A stretch of 55,735 bases of DNA from Spirochaetia bacterium (GTDB taxonomy: Bacteria; Spirochaetota; Spirochaetia; Treponematales; Treponemataceae). The notes under the pieces were generated by a model. The model ran no database searches, was not told the DNA's origin, and saw only the letters and a program-made list of their open reading frames with translations. The position numbers and the translations under genes were made by a program. Of this stretch, positions 1-8,460 are shown piece after piece (within the stretch, counting starts at the first letter, position 1; each line of letters opens with the position of its first letter). The stretch lies in NCBI GenBank assembly GCA_022773305.1, contig JALFAW010000088.1, positions 1 through 55,735 of the forward strand, given 5' to 3'.

Positions 1-858
1 TATCAGCAAAAAAACATTTCCAAAATTGCCTCTCAGATTGTCGAAAAGAAAACTGTTCGTGTTGTTTTGATTGCAGGTCCTTCATCTTCTGGAAAAACTA
101 CATCCGCAAAAAAACTTGCACTTGAACTGTTGGCAATGGGATATAAACCAAAGATTATAAGTCTGGACTGTTATTATGCTGGTCACGATAAAACTCCACT
201 TGATGAAAATGGAAAACCAGATTTTGAATGTCTTGAAGCTTTAAATGTTGAACTTTTGAATCAAAACCTTATTGATTTGTTTGCAGGAAAAGAAGTTACA
301 ATTCCAAGTTACGATTTCCATTCAGGAACAAGTTATTTCGAAGAAAAAAACAAGATGACTCTCGAAGAAAACGAACTTTTAATTTTGGAAGGCATTCACG
401 GCTTGAACGATAAACTTACAGCAAAAGTTCCGTCTGAATTGAAATTCAAAATCTATCTTTCTGCTTTGACTCAGCTTAATTTAGACGACCACAACAGAAT
501 TTCAACTAGCGACAATCGTTTAATCAGAAGAATTGTTCGTGATAATAATTTCCGAGGTAAACCTGCAAGCGGCACTATTGATATGTGGCCTAGTGTAACT
601 CGCGGTGAAGCTCTACATATTTTCCCATTTCAAAACAATGCTGATGCTGTTTTAAACACCGCTTTAGATTATGAGCTCTCTGTTTTGCGAGTTTATGCAG
701 CGCCACTTCTTCGTCAAGTTAAACCAACAGAAAATTCATATAGTGAAGCCCGCAGACTCCTTTCTTTCCTTGAAAACTTTGCTACTATTGCACCAACAGA
801 AGTTCCAGAACGCTCAATCATACGTGAATTTATTGGTGGGAGTGCTTTTAAATATTGA
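1..858 (+). CDS. Uridine kinase-like nucleoside kinase, 3' part
   Basis: The reading frame is open from base 1, so the gene begins upstream of the window; the track start at 67 is only an internal TTG. The visible 285 residues carry a P-loop GPSSSGKTT at about residues 26-34, followed by a phosphoribulokinase/uridine kinase fold with DCYY (substrate site) and LEGIHGLND. Proteins with this kinase domain phosphorylate uridine or cytidine using a nucleoside triphosphate. In spirochaetes and some thermophiles the kinase is the C-terminal half of a longer protein with a TGS/threonyl-tRNA-synthetase-like N-terminus; that part is outside the window, so the full architecture is inferred. It converges on fliJ. 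Substrate specificity is not proven. Confidence 0.85.
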   Translation, partial: YQQKNISKIASQIVEKKTVRVVLIAGPSSSGKTTSAKKLALELLAMGYKPKIISLDCYYAGHDKTPLDENGKPDFECLEALNVELLNQNLIDLFAGKEVTIPSYDFHSGTSYFEEKNKMTLEENELLILEGIHGLNDKLTAKVPSELKFKIYLSALTQLNLDDHNRISTSDNRLIRRIVRDNNFRGKPASGTIDMWPSVTRGEALHIFPFQNNADAVLNTALDYELSVLRVYAAPLLRQVKPTENSYSEARRLLSFLENFATIAPTEVPERSIIREFIGGSAFKY

Positions 859-865
859 TTTTAAT

Positions 866-921
866 ATAAAAAATCAATTCCAATCATCTGATTTTATTTA
901 TAGGATTTTAGATGATTGGAA
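866..921 (-). terminator. Hairpin terminator at the end of the fli operon
   Basis: A perfect 12-bp inverted repeat, TTCCAATCATCT (878-889) and AGATGATTGGAA (910-921), spans the fliJ stop codon. On the minus strand it is followed by a T-rich run (ATTGATTTTTT), so it would end the fliJ transcript. The upstream arm lies inside the last fliJ codons. Confidence 0.6.
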
Positions 922-1322
922 GCTTCATCCATTGCATCTGCTTCCTCATAATCAGAGGCAACTCTCCATTCCTCTTTTCTTTTTTCTTTCATTTTTTCAA
1001 GTGCAACAGTTTTCTTCATACATTCGGCCAAAACAGAACGTTTTTCTTCAGTTATCAAATTTGCTTGTGTGAGTTCTTGTAATAATTCTTCTTTTTGATG
1101 ATTTAAAAGATTTTTATGTCTGCTTTGTGTAATCACATCTTCAAAACTGCTAGATTTATCTAAACTCTGATTTGAAATAATCATTTGCTTTGCTATCATT
1201 TCAAGATTACTTTTGATTTCACTTTCTTTAGAAAGCGCTTTTGCAAGTTCTGCTTCCGCTTCCTGTTTTTCGAAATTTCTAAATTCTAAAATTTTTTCCA
1301 ATTCAAATGAAAACTTTTTCAT
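894..1322 (-). CDS. fliJ: Flagellar export chaperone FliJ
   Basis: A 142-residue, highly charged, almost wholly helical protein starting MKKFSFELEKILEFRNF, which is the typical FliJ opening, and rich in E/K heptads that should form an antiparallel coiled coil. FliJ sits in the flagellar type III export gate, where it links the FliI ATPase ring to FlhA. Size and position directly after fliI match the family (about 140-150 residues). It is the last gene of the flgB-fliJ operon; fliI ends 2 bp upstream, so translational coupling is likely. FliJ sequences are poorly conserved, so the call rests on composition plus context. Confidence 0.85.
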   Translation of the reverse strand: MKKFSFELEKILEFRNFEKQEAEAELAKALSKESEIKSNLEMIAKQMIISNQSLDKSSSFEDVITQSRHKNLLNHQKEELLQELTQANLITEEKRSVLAECMKKTVALEKMKEKRKEEWRVASDYEEADAMDEASNHLKSYK

Positions 1323-1324
1323 AT

Positions 1325-2743
1325 TTATTCAGTTATTTTTGTCTGGGCATCCACTATCTGTGCTGTTGTTGGAATCATAATCGATGGCGATTCTACATAT
1401 TCTTCTTCTGGAATTTCAATTCCCGTCAATGCAGAAAGTTTACCAAGCATTTGTTCAATAGTCGAAGGTTCATATTCTTCCTGAATCAAAAACTCTTCTA
1501 TTGGTTGATGTTTTTCAATTGCTATGTCGACTAAAGCAGATTTTCCTTTTTCATAAATTCCTGAAGTAATCATAGTTTCATTATCTTGATAAGTTGCCAT
1601 CCATGTACGCACTTGTGCAACAGCTTTCCTTGTCTGCACACCGCTTACTCTTTTTGAAAGACGAGAAATTGATTGCAAAACATCAATTGCCGGATAATGA
1701 TAAGCCTGTGCTAGTTTTCTGTTTAAAACGATATGTCCATCCAGCGTACCACGCACCTTATCAGTAATCGGTTCATTCATATCATCACCATCAACAAGAA
1801 CCGTATAAAAAGCCGTAATTGAACCTTTTTTATTTGTTCCAGTTCTTTCCAGTAATTTTGGAATCATATCAAAAACGCTAGGCGGATAACCTTTTTGTGC
1901 CGGTGGTTCACCATTTGCAAGACCAATTTCTCTTTGAGCATGGGCAAAACGTGTAACAGAATCCATCATCAGCATGACATCTTTTCCCTGATCTCTAAAA
2001 TATTCTGCCACAGCAGTACAAACCTGGGCAGCACGAAGACGGCAAATAGAAGGTTCATCACTTGTTGCAACAACAAGAACAGAACGTTTCATACCTTCTT
2101 CACCTAAATCACGACGGACAAAATCTAAAACTTCGCGACCTCGCTCACCTATCAATCCAATTACGTTAATATCAGCATCTGTATTTCTTGCAATAATACT
2201 CAAAAGTGTAGATTTTCCAACTCCAGAACCTGCAAAAATACCAAGTCGCTGCCCTTTTCCCACTGTGAGCATAGAATCAATTGCACGAACTCCAGTTGTA
2301 ATACGTCTATTAATATCTTGTCTTTCATTTGGAGACGGAGGATTTTGAACCGCAGGATAATAAGTTTGCGGAACAATTTCTCCCTTATCATCACAAGGTT
2401 TCCCGCTTGCATTAATCATTCTACCTAAAAGGTTATATCCAACAGGGACCATCAATGTTTTTCCAGTTCCAATAACTTCAAGACCAACCTCGATTCCTTT
2501 TGTATCACCATAGGGAGCCAGACGGACTTTTTTTCCTTCTAGACCAACAACTTCTGCTTCTAAAATAGAACCATCTTCCAGTTTGATTGTACATATTTCA
2601 CCAATAACAGAACGTGGACCTTCACTTTCAATTTCAAGACCACGAACAGCAGTTACTTTTCCTGTATACAAAATTGTTTCAGCATCAGCAACTTTTTCAA
2701 GATATTTTGTAAAATTAAATTCGCCAGTGTAAGATGATTTCAC
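1325..2743 (-). CDS. fliI: Flagellum-specific ATPase FliI
   Basis: A FliI/YscN-type ATPase that powers flagellar protein export. Walker A GSGVGKST lies near residues 172-179, followed by the Walker B region MLMMDSVTRFA and the conserved GEPPAQKGYPPSVF segment. The track begins at a TTG (2782), but the better start is GTG at 2743, preceded by GGAGG six bases upstream; this gives 472 residues (family about 440-470) and an N-terminus KSSYTGEFNFTKYLEKV. Start choice is inferred; function is secure. It lies between fliH and fliJ, and FliH, FliI and FliJ form the soluble export complex. Confidence 0.95.
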   Translation of the reverse strand: MKSSYTGEFNFTKYLEKVADAETILYTGKVTAVRGLEIESEGPRSVIGEICTIKLEDGSILEAEVVGLEGKKVRLAPYGDTKGIEVGLEVIGTGKTLMVPVGYNLLGRMINASGKPCDDKGEIVPQTYYPAVQNPPSPNERQDINRRITTGVRAIDSMLTVGKGQRLGIFAGSGVGKSTLLSIIARNTDADINVIGLIGERGREVLDFVRRDLGEEGMKRSVLVVATSDEPSICRLRAAQVCTAVAEYFRDQGKDVMLMMDSVTRFAHAQREIGLANGEPPAQKGYPPSVFDMIPKLLERTGTNKKGSITAFYTVLVDGDDMNEPITDKVRGTLDGHIVLNRKLAQAYHYPAIDVLQSISRLSKRVSGVQTRKAVAQVRTWMATYQDNETMITSGIYEKGKSALVDIAIEKHQPIEEFLIQEEYEPSTIEQMLGKLSALTGIEIPEEEYVESPSIMIPTTAQIVDAQTKITE

Positions 2744-2793
2744 TTTTGTCCTCCGCATAAGATTTTTTTCTTCGTTATACAATGTGCGGTAAA

Positions 2794-3726
2794 TTATTCT
2801 GCTTGAGTCAAAGAATCCTGACGTTTGATACTTTTTAGTGGAGAAACTTCAAGAATTTTGTTTTCAAGTTCTGTTAATTGGCTGGAAATTCTGGCATCGA
2901 TTGAACCAAAATCAGTTTCAACAATAACGCCACCTTTTTCTACAGATGAGTCTTCCAAAATAGAAATATCTTCTACATTTTCTACATGTTCAATAAATTC
3001 TTTTATATGTTCAGACGTAAGTTTTACATCTTCAAGGTTTACTCTCAAAGTAACTTTTCCACGTGTTTTGACTTTTTTTAGTGCCGCAAGAGTATTTGCC
3101 ATAACAACATTTTTTTGATTCTCTGATAAAATTTTGATGACTTTTCTTGCCATTAGTATTACAAGTTCTACAATCTGACTTTCGGTATCCTGCAATATTT
3201 CTTCACGACGCTGCATTACCGCTTCAAGGATTTTATGCATTCGGTCAATCAATCGGTTAACTTCATCTTCACCTTTTTCATACCCTTCTGCAAGTCCGTT
3301 ATCGTACCCTTTTTGAAAAGCATCTGATTCTGTTTTTTGTTTTTGCGATTCAGCATCCTGCAAAATAGAAGCTGCTTGATTTTTTGCTTCTGCGATTATT
3401 CGTTCCGCTTCTTTTTGAGCATCGGCTTTTATAATTGCAGCATCATCTGTTTGACGTTTAACTTCTGCAAAAGCTGCATCTTCGGCCTTTTTGATGATTT
3501 CATCAGCTTGAGTCTGAGCTTGTACAAGCATTTGTTTTTTTTCGGTTTCCCATTGTACTTTAAAAGCTTCTGCTTCACGTCGCAAATCATCAGCAGTAGG
3601 ACCTGTATAAACTTCTTCGACAACTTCAGGTTCTTCAACAACAGGAGAATAATCTTTATATAAGGGAAGCATCACTTTATCTTCAACAATTTTAGCTTCT
3701 CCTGGACGAAAAACTGTTTTTGCCAT
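2794..3726 (-). CDS. fliH: Flagellar assembly protein FliH
   Basis: 310 residues. The first about 70 residues are acidic and proline-containing; residues about 70-170 form a long A/E/K-rich coiled coil; the C-terminal part (from IVELVILMARKVIK) is the FliH/YscL stator-like domain that binds FliI. FliH negatively regulates FliI and tethers it to the C-ring. The protein is longer than enterobacterial FliH (about 235), as in other spirochaetes. It is followed by fliI and preceded by fliG with a 27-bp gap. Confidence 0.9.
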   Translation of the reverse strand: MAKTVFRPGEAKIVEDKVMLPLYKDYSPVVEEPEVVEEVYTGPTADDLRREAEAFKVQWETEKKQMLVQAQTQADEIIKKAEDAAFAEVKRQTDDAAIIKADAQKEAERIIAEAKNQAASILQDAESQKQKTESDAFQKGYDNGLAEGYEKGEDEVNRLIDRMHKILEAVMQRREEILQDTESQIVELVILMARKVIKILSENQKNVVMANTLAALKKVKTRGKVTLRVNLEDVKLTSEHIKEFIEHVENVEDISILEDSSVEKGGVIVETDFGSIDARISSQLTELENKILEVSPLKSIKRQDSLTQAE

Positions 3727-3753
3727 ACCTTTTTATCTCCAAAAATTCATTAA

Positions 3754-4860
3754 CTAAGAAACAAGCTCATCTTCACCGGAACGAGCAATGACAATTTCAC
3801 CAATCTCTTCAAGATGACGAATCATAGATACGATTTTCTGTTGTGATTCTTCTACATCTTTCAAGCGTACTGGTCCCATAAATTCCATATCATCTTTGAG
3901 CATAGCAGCAGCACGTTTGGACATATTTCTAAAGATTTTATCCTGAACATCACTATCAACAGATTTCAAAGCTTTTGCAAGTTCTGGCTGATCTACATCG
4001 CGCAAAACTTTCTGAATTGCACGGTCGTCGAGCTGAACAATATCTTCGAACACAAACATTCGCTTTTTGATTTCTTCTGCCAAATCAGGATCATCCTCTT
4101 CGAGAGATTCGATAATCGCTTTTTCAGAAGAACGATCTACCTGGTTCAAGATTTCAACGATAGCTTCAACACCACCGGCAGCTGTATAATCTTCAGAAGA
4201 AAGAGTAGAAAGTTTCTTTTCCAAAACTCGTTCAACTTCACGCAAAACATCTGGAGAAGTTCGGTCCATAGTTGCAAGTCGTTTAGAAACTTCAGCCTGC
4301 ATATCTTCTGGAAGATTCTGCAAAATAACAGCAGCTTTTCCAGGTTCAAGATATGCCAAAATCAAAGCAATTGTCTGAGGATATTCCTGTTGAATAAAGT
4401 TTAAAAGATGTGCAGGGTCGGTTCGGCGAATAAAATCAAATGGACGCACCTGTAAACTAGAAGTAAGCCTGTTTATAATATCTATAGCTTTTTGAGAACC
4501 AAGTGATTTTTCCAAAAGTTCCCTTGCATAATCAATACCACCAGTTGTGATGAAGTTTTGAGCATTCATCAATTCCTGGAATTCTTCCAAAACAGAATCT
4601 TTAAACTCAGGATTTACTTTTTCCTGCCGAGCAATTTCAAAAGTCAGAGTTTCAACTTCATCTTCACGCAGATGCTTCATAATCTCAGCAGAAACATCAG
4701 GACCAAGTGAAATGAGGAAGATTGCAGCTTTCTGTCGTCCTGTCAAACTTTTATAATCTTTTGAATTATTCTTTTTTCCAGATGAACCAGCAGGTTTTAA
4801 CTGACCTGGCTTTGGCACTGGTTTAGGATTCGATTTAGGTACTTCTGTTTCGTCTGCCAT
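3754..4860 (-). CDS. fliG: Flagellar motor switch protein FliG
   Basis: 368 residues with the full FliG arrangement: a basic, proline-rich N-terminal tail, a FliF-binding N domain (LTGRQKAAIFLISLGPDVSAE), the middle ARM domain with the conserved EYPQTIALILAYL, and a C-terminal torque domain containing the charged helix that contacts the stator (DRAIQKVLRDVDQPELAKAL). FliG forms the rotor ring and converts ion flow through MotAB into rotation. Spirochaetes often have two FliG paralogues; this copy, coupled to fliF (1-bp gap), is the motor-type FliG. No key region is missing. Confidence 0.95.
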   Translation of the reverse strand: MADETEVPKSNPKPVPKPGQLKPAGSSGKKNNSKDYKSLTGRQKAAIFLISLGPDVSAEIMKHLREDEVETLTFEIARQEKVNPEFKDSVLEEFQELMNAQNFITTGGIDYARELLEKSLGSQKAIDIINRLTSSLQVRPFDFIRRTDPAHLLNFIQQEYPQTIALILAYLEPGKAAVILQNLPEDMQAEVSKRLATMDRTSPDVLREVERVLEKKLSTLSSEDYTAAGGVEAIVEILNQVDRSSEKAIIESLEEDDPDLAEEIKKRMFVFEDIVQLDDRAIQKVLRDVDQPELAKALKSVDSDVQDKIFRNMSKRAAAMLKDDMEFMGPVRLKDVEESQQKIVSMIRHLEEIGEIVIARSGEDELVS

Positions 4861-4861
4861 T

Positions 4862-6565
4862 TTATTCCTCCATCAACCATGTTCTTATGAGCATTGCAAC
4901 ATCTTCCGGATGTTCTTTTGCCATTGCAATTGCATTTTCCTGAAGTTCCATTCGCCTTGTTTCTTCAACAGACATTGTAACTTCCATACTGTCTTCTTTT
5001 GCATCCCAAAGAGCCCTTTCTCTTGCAGCCTGCTGTTCGGCAAGAAGTCTTGCTTCCCTTTCACGGCGGCGACGTTCAAGTTCACGACTGATAATTCTAA
5101 AGAGGATAAAGCTCACAAGAACAACTGCAATAGCAATCAATATCATCAAGATAGTGCGTTTTCTCTGTAAAGCGGCAAAATATGCATTATCTTCTTGTAA
5201 AAATTCATCATCTCTATCGTATGCAATATTTGTAACAGCTACCTGGTCACCTCTGCTTCTATCATAGCCCATAGCTGCTTTTATGCTTTTTTCTGCTTCG
5301 GCCATATCTTCTGGAGAAACAGGAGTATATTCACGTTTTATAGAACCGTCTTCAATAATTAAATTACCTTCGTTATCTTTTACTTTTTTCCATTTTCCAT
5401 CCAAGTTTACAGAAACAGAAATTTTATTTGGTTTTGGTGAAGAAATTTCTGTTGTATCTGTTCTATTTTGAACATGATTAATTGTAGTTCCAGTTTCAGT
5501 TGATTTTCCGATAACATTCGACATATCACTATAAACAGGTGGAGTCTGTCCTTCTACACCAGCAGGACCTTCTGGATTGTAACCAGTTCCCTGCCATTCT
5601 TTTGTAACAGTTTGAGTCGAAAGTGGCAATGTATCTCTCAATTCAGAATCATCATAAGGAGTATCTGGATTATCTTCTTTTATTACAATCGGTTTATATT
5701 CTGTTGACTGACTTTGCCGCTGAGACATATCCATTTCCACAGCAACAACCATATCTCGACATCTATCTTCTGTAAATGTTTTTTGCAAAGCCTTCAATAT
5801 TTTTGCACGGATTTCAACTTCAAGCTGACGAATCAATTTCTGCTGCTTTTTTACATTATCAATTCTGTCGCTTTCAGCCATTCCTTCAAAATCATTAATC
5901 TGATTTCCATCTTCATCAGCAATGATAAGATTTTCAGCCTTTAAGCCTTCCACTGCAGATAAAATCAAATCCTGAATGCCTTTAATACGTTTTTTATTTG
6001 TATATAAATCACTGTTGTTCGTGACTTTTAAAATTACACTTGCAGTAACAGGATTTTGATCTTCTTTAAAAAGTTTATCTTCTGGTGAAACAATATTAAC
6101 ATCTGCAACTCTGATATCTGGAATTGTTTCAAGATGCTGCGTAAGCTGCTTTTGCATTGCCTGAAGTTTTTTCACTTTTACATCTTCATCTGTTGTAAAA
6201 ATATCCCTATCAAAAATTCCTGCAAACGGGTCAATATTAGACGGCAAAAGTCCTTCAGTACTTAAAATCGTCCTAAGTTTTCTTGCAGTCACTTCATCAG
6301 ATACATAAATATATCCTCTATCATCAGAATCTGCAGAAATATTTTCTTCTGAAATTCTATCTAAAATTTCGTTAAGTCTGACTGTATCTGTAATTGGAGT
6401 ATTTAAAATGCGATATTGTGTCGGCTTTGCAGAAATGCGTGCCGTTAAAACTATTGCGATGATTACAACTATGATTATGCCAATCAATATGACTTTTTGA
6501 ATTGGTTTCCACTTTGACCACAAATTCTTTATGGAAGTTAAAACCTTTTTAAGCCATTCGTTCAT
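4862..6565 (-). CDS. fliF: Flagellar MS-ring protein FliF
   Basis: 567 residues. Two membrane segments bracket a large periplasmic region: VILIGIIIVVIIAIVL near residue 25 and ILMILIAIAVVLVSFILF near residue 460. The cytoplasmic tail ends in a FliG-binding helix (AIAMAKEHPEDVAMLIRTW). FliF forms the MS ring, the base on which the rotor and export gate assemble. The start follows GAGGGG. Unlike the usual close packing after fliE, 384 bp separate the two genes; that gap holds a mosaic repeat copy and a good sigma70-type promoter, so fliF-fliJ may be transcribed partly on their own. Confidence 0.95.
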   Translation of the reverse strand: MNEWLKKVLTSIKNLWSKWKPIQKVILIGIIIVVIIAIVLTARISAKPTQYRILNTPITDTVRLNEILDRISEENISADSDDRGYIYVSDEVTARKLRTILSTEGLLPSNIDPFAGIFDRDIFTTDEDVKVKKLQAMQKQLTQHLETIPDIRVADVNIVSPEDKLFKEDQNPVTASVILKVTNNSDLYTNKKRIKGIQDLILSAVEGLKAENLIIADEDGNQINDFEGMAESDRIDNVKKQQKLIRQLEVEIRAKILKALQKTFTEDRCRDMVVAVEMDMSQRQSQSTEYKPIVIKEDNPDTPYDDSELRDTLPLSTQTVTKEWQGTGYNPEGPAGVEGQTPPVYSDMSNVIGKSTETGTTINHVQNRTDTTEISSPKPNKISVSVNLDGKWKKVKDNEGNLIIEDGSIKREYTPVSPEDMAEAEKSIKAAMGYDRSRGDQVAVTNIAYDRDDEFLQEDNAYFAALQRKRTILMILIAIAVVLVSFILFRIISRELERRRREREARLLAEQQAARERALWDAKEDSMEVTMSVEETRRMELQENAIAMAKEHPEDVAMLIRTWLMEE

Positions 6566-6640
6566 CTGTCCCCTCCCGTGAACGAATTTGTTAAAAATCT
6601 AACCGCTTATACAGATAATTTTTAAACAACAATTTTAATA

Positions 6641-6669
6641 ATTATATCATAGAAAAAAAGAATTGACAA
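6641..6669 (-). promoter_or_regulatory. Internal sigma70-type promoter for fliF-fliJ
   Basis: On the minus strand: TTGTCA (6669-6664), 17-bp spacer, TATAAT (6646-6641). Predicted transcription start is near 6634, giving a leader of about 70 nt before fliF. It lies on the fliF side of the mosaic repeat, so it can serve fliFGHIJ regardless of readthrough across the repeat. Confidence 0.65.
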
Positions 6670-6722
6670 TTAAAAAGTGGCTACTTTAAAAATAATAATG
6701 AGACAAAAAAAATTATTAATCA

Positions 6723-6862
6723 GGTTCAATTTCGAGTATTTGATTTACAAACCGTGGCAAGGATTGTAAGGGCTGGCGAAGCCAGTTCCGAAGCGGAGCG
6801 AAGGAATGAAGCGATAGCGGAACCCTGAAAAGCCTGTTTTTTGCGAAGCAAAAAGCCACCCT
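6723..6862 (+). repeat. Mosaic hairpin repeat, copy R1
   Basis: Complete copy of a dispersed element. The head begins GGTTCAATTTCGAGTATTTG and runs to ACCGTGGCAAGG; a GC-rich middle contains the mini-hairpin CTGGC-GAA-GCCAG (6773-6785); the tail contains TTTTTGC-GAA-GCAAAAA and ends GCCACCCT. The first 89 bp are identical to copy R6. It lies between fliE and fliF, in antisense orientation to the operon. The 6566-6949 gap holds nothing else recognisable apart from the fliF promoter. Confidence 0.85.
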
Positions 6863-6949
6863 AAAAAATAAAAATTCAAAATTCGACATTTGTCCAATCA
6901 AATTGATGATCTTTAATTTTTTCTTAAGCTTAAAGTGATTTTGATTATT

Positions 6950-7366
6950 TTATCTTGTTGTCGTAATTTCGTTCCAGCCACTTACAAGACGGTCAATTAC
7001 AGTCTGCGCAAGATTTAAACTCATCCTCGCTTTTGACATTGCAATTGTAACATCATGAATATCTACTTCATCAGGATTTGTGATGATTTTTTCCTGAAGA
7101 TTCGAAACTTCCAGCTGCTGAGAATTAACAGATTTTACAGCCTCTATAAGATAATCGGAAAAAGTTTTCTTTTGAACACCATTTTGGCTTATCTGCTGAA
7201 CAGATACTGCTTCAGAATTGCGTGAAACACCCTGTACAGAAGAAATCGGAGAAAAGCCTGGATTTTTCGCAGTTAATGGTTCAATTCTTTTTGTTCCATA
7301 ATGAGAAGCATCTATTCTATTCATTTGTAACTGATTAATTTCTGGTATTTTCATAATTTTCGTCAC
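6950..7366 (-). CDS. fliE: Flagellar hook-basal body protein FliE
   Basis: 138 residues. The C-terminal half has the FliE signature: FSDYLIEAVKSVNSQQ followed by DVTIAMSKARMSLNLAQTVIDRLVSGWNE. FliE joins the MS ring to the proximal rod and is itself secreted by the flagellar export system. The N-terminus is longer than in E. coli FliE (104), as expected for spirochaetes. The track start is a GTG (7366) only 3 nt from AAGGA; an ATG at 7354 is 15 nt away. Neither spacing is ideal, so the start is uncertain by four codons. Confidence 0.9.
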   Translation of the reverse strand: MTKIMKIPEINQLQMNRIDASHYGTKRIEPLTAKNPGFSPISSVQGVSRNSEAVSVQQISQNGVQKKTFSDYLIEAVKSVNSQQLEVSNLQEKIITNPDEVDIHDVTIAMSKARMSLNLAQTVIDRLVSGWNEITTTR

Positions 7367-7405
7367 TTATCCTTTTTTATATTAATCAGTATAACTCTGT
7401 TTTGA

Positions 7406-7864
7406 TTATCGTGCAATGTCCAAAGCTGCTGTAAACATATCTTTTGCACCATCGATAACTGTAGCGTTTGCTTCGTATGCTCTGGAAGCAGAAATCAAAT
7501 CTACCATTTCGTTTACAATATTAACATTAGGATATTCAACATAACCTTTATTTGGACCACTTTTAATTGCATCAGGATGATCTGGGTCATAAACCATTCT
7601 GCCTTGAGATGTATCTTGTGTAATCTCAAGAACTTTTACTCCTTTTCCAGGTCCGTTATCTAAATCTGAAGGAACAAACGGAGTGCGCCATGTTGCGCTT
7701 TTGTCTGACACAGGACGCATTACAACTGTTGATTTTTTAAAAGCACCACCTTCCTGAGTTCTCGTTGTCGAAGCATTTGCAATATTATTAGAAATCACAT
7801 CACTTCGAAGTCTTTCTGCTGCCATTCCTGTTGATGCTATATTTATACTTGTAAACATTCCCAT
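7406..7864 (-). CDS. flgC: Flagellar proximal rod protein FlgC
   Basis: 152 residues with the rod/hook N-terminal motif (NIASTGMAAERLRSDVISNN followed by IANAST) and the matching C-terminal helix (NVNIVNEMVDLISASRAYEANATVI) that together build the D0 coiled coil of axial proteins. FlgC is one of the four proximal rod proteins crossing the periplasm. It is followed by fliE and preceded by flgB, the standard order. Length is close to the family norm (about 135-150). Confidence 0.95.
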   Translation of the reverse strand: MGMFTSINIASTGMAAERLRSDVISNNIANASTTRTQEGGAFKKSTVVMRPVSDKSATWRTPFVPSDLDNGPGKGVKVLEITQDTSQGRMVYDPDHPDAIKSGPNKGYVEYPNVNIVNEMVDLISASRAYEANATVIDGAKDMFTAALDIAR

Positions 7865-7897
7865 AATTTACCTCGCTAATCTTTCAGTAATATACTG

Positions 7898-8314
7898 TTA
7901 TTTTTTCATTGCAGTATTGAGCTGATCAAATTCAAAACTTGTGAGTTGTGTGAGCATTCTGTATTGCATCTGAATCTGAAGAATATTGTTGGCTTCTGTT
8001 TCAGCATCAACATTATTTCCATTTGCTTTTGCAGTTGAAACATAATCAACAACACGACGTGGCTGAACTTCTCTATAATCATAAGGAACGTTTATCTGAA
8101 TGTGTCTTTCATCTGAAACTGAAAGTTTAAATCCATTTTTTGCTTTTTCTTCCGACTCAAAAGCACGTTTCAATTCACTTTCAAAGTTTACTGTCGAACG
8201 TTTAAAATTTGGAACTTCACTGTTTGCAAGATTATTTGCAGTTACCTGATAACGCAATGATGTCACGTCCATTTCGCGCTGAAGCAAATCAATAGAACGA
8301 GTAAAACTGTTCAT
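7898..8314 (-). CDS. flgB: Flagellar proximal rod protein FlgB
   Basis: 138 residues with the rod signature YQVTANNLANSEVPNFKRS near the N-terminus and a C-terminal helix MQYRMLTQLTSFEFDQLNTA. FlgB is the most proximal rod subunit and is exported through the flagellar secretion system. First gene of the flgB-flgC-fliE-fliF-fliG-fliH-fliI-fliJ operon. The ATG is preceded by GGAGG at a normal distance, and the transcript probably starts at the sigma28-type promoter at 8401-8427, giving an 80-nt leader. Confidence 0.95.
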   Translation of the reverse strand: MNSFTRSIDLLQREMDVTSLRYQVTANNLANSEVPNFKRSTVNFESELKRAFESEEKAKNGFKLSVSDERHIQINVPYDYREVQPRRVVDYVSTAKANGNNVDAETEANNILQIQMQYRMLTQLTSFEFDQLNTAMKK

Positions 8315-8400
8315 TTTTCCTCCAATTTGTTAGCCTAGAACCATGATTTTCACACTTCTAAGCTCAACCTCAAAAAAAAATTAGTTTACATCTACCCTAA

Positions 8401-8427
8401 TTGTCGGCTTTATGAAAAAAAAGTTTA
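8401..8427 (-). promoter_or_regulatory. Sigma28 (FliA/WhiG) type promoter for the flgB operon
   Basis: Minus strand reads TAAA (8427-8424), exactly 15 bp, then GCCGACAA (8408-8401). The flagellar sigma factor consensus is TAAA-N15-GCCGATAA, so the match is 11 of 12 positions with the right spacing. The TAAA element is the reverse complement of the -35 region used by the divergent hydrolase gene. Confidence 0.7.
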
Positions 8428-8454
8428 GACATTTAAAACAAAATAATATATTAT
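8424..8454 (+). promoter_or_regulatory. Sigma70-type promoter for the hydrolase gene
   Basis: TTTAGA (8424-8429), 17 bp, TATATT (8447-8452), or TATTAT two bases further on. The ATG at 8461 lies only 6-8 nt after the -10 element and no Shine-Dalgarno sequence is visible, so the transcript is probably leaderless. It overlaps the divergent sigma28 promoter. Confidence 0.55.
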
Positions 8455-8460
8455 TTGCCC

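Noticed and set aside
671-1072. 133-residue plus-strand ORF across the kinase end and fliJ
   Set aside because: Overlaps two real genes in other frames and reads the antisense of fliJ; Leu/Phe/Gln-rich shadow composition.
6716-6901. 61-residue minus-strand ORF over R1 and the similar 65-residue ORF at 55535-55732
   Set aside because: They translate the mosaic repeat itself (shared FVNQILEIEP ending) and share only the repeat. No ribosome-binding site; hairpin covariation does not preserve codons.
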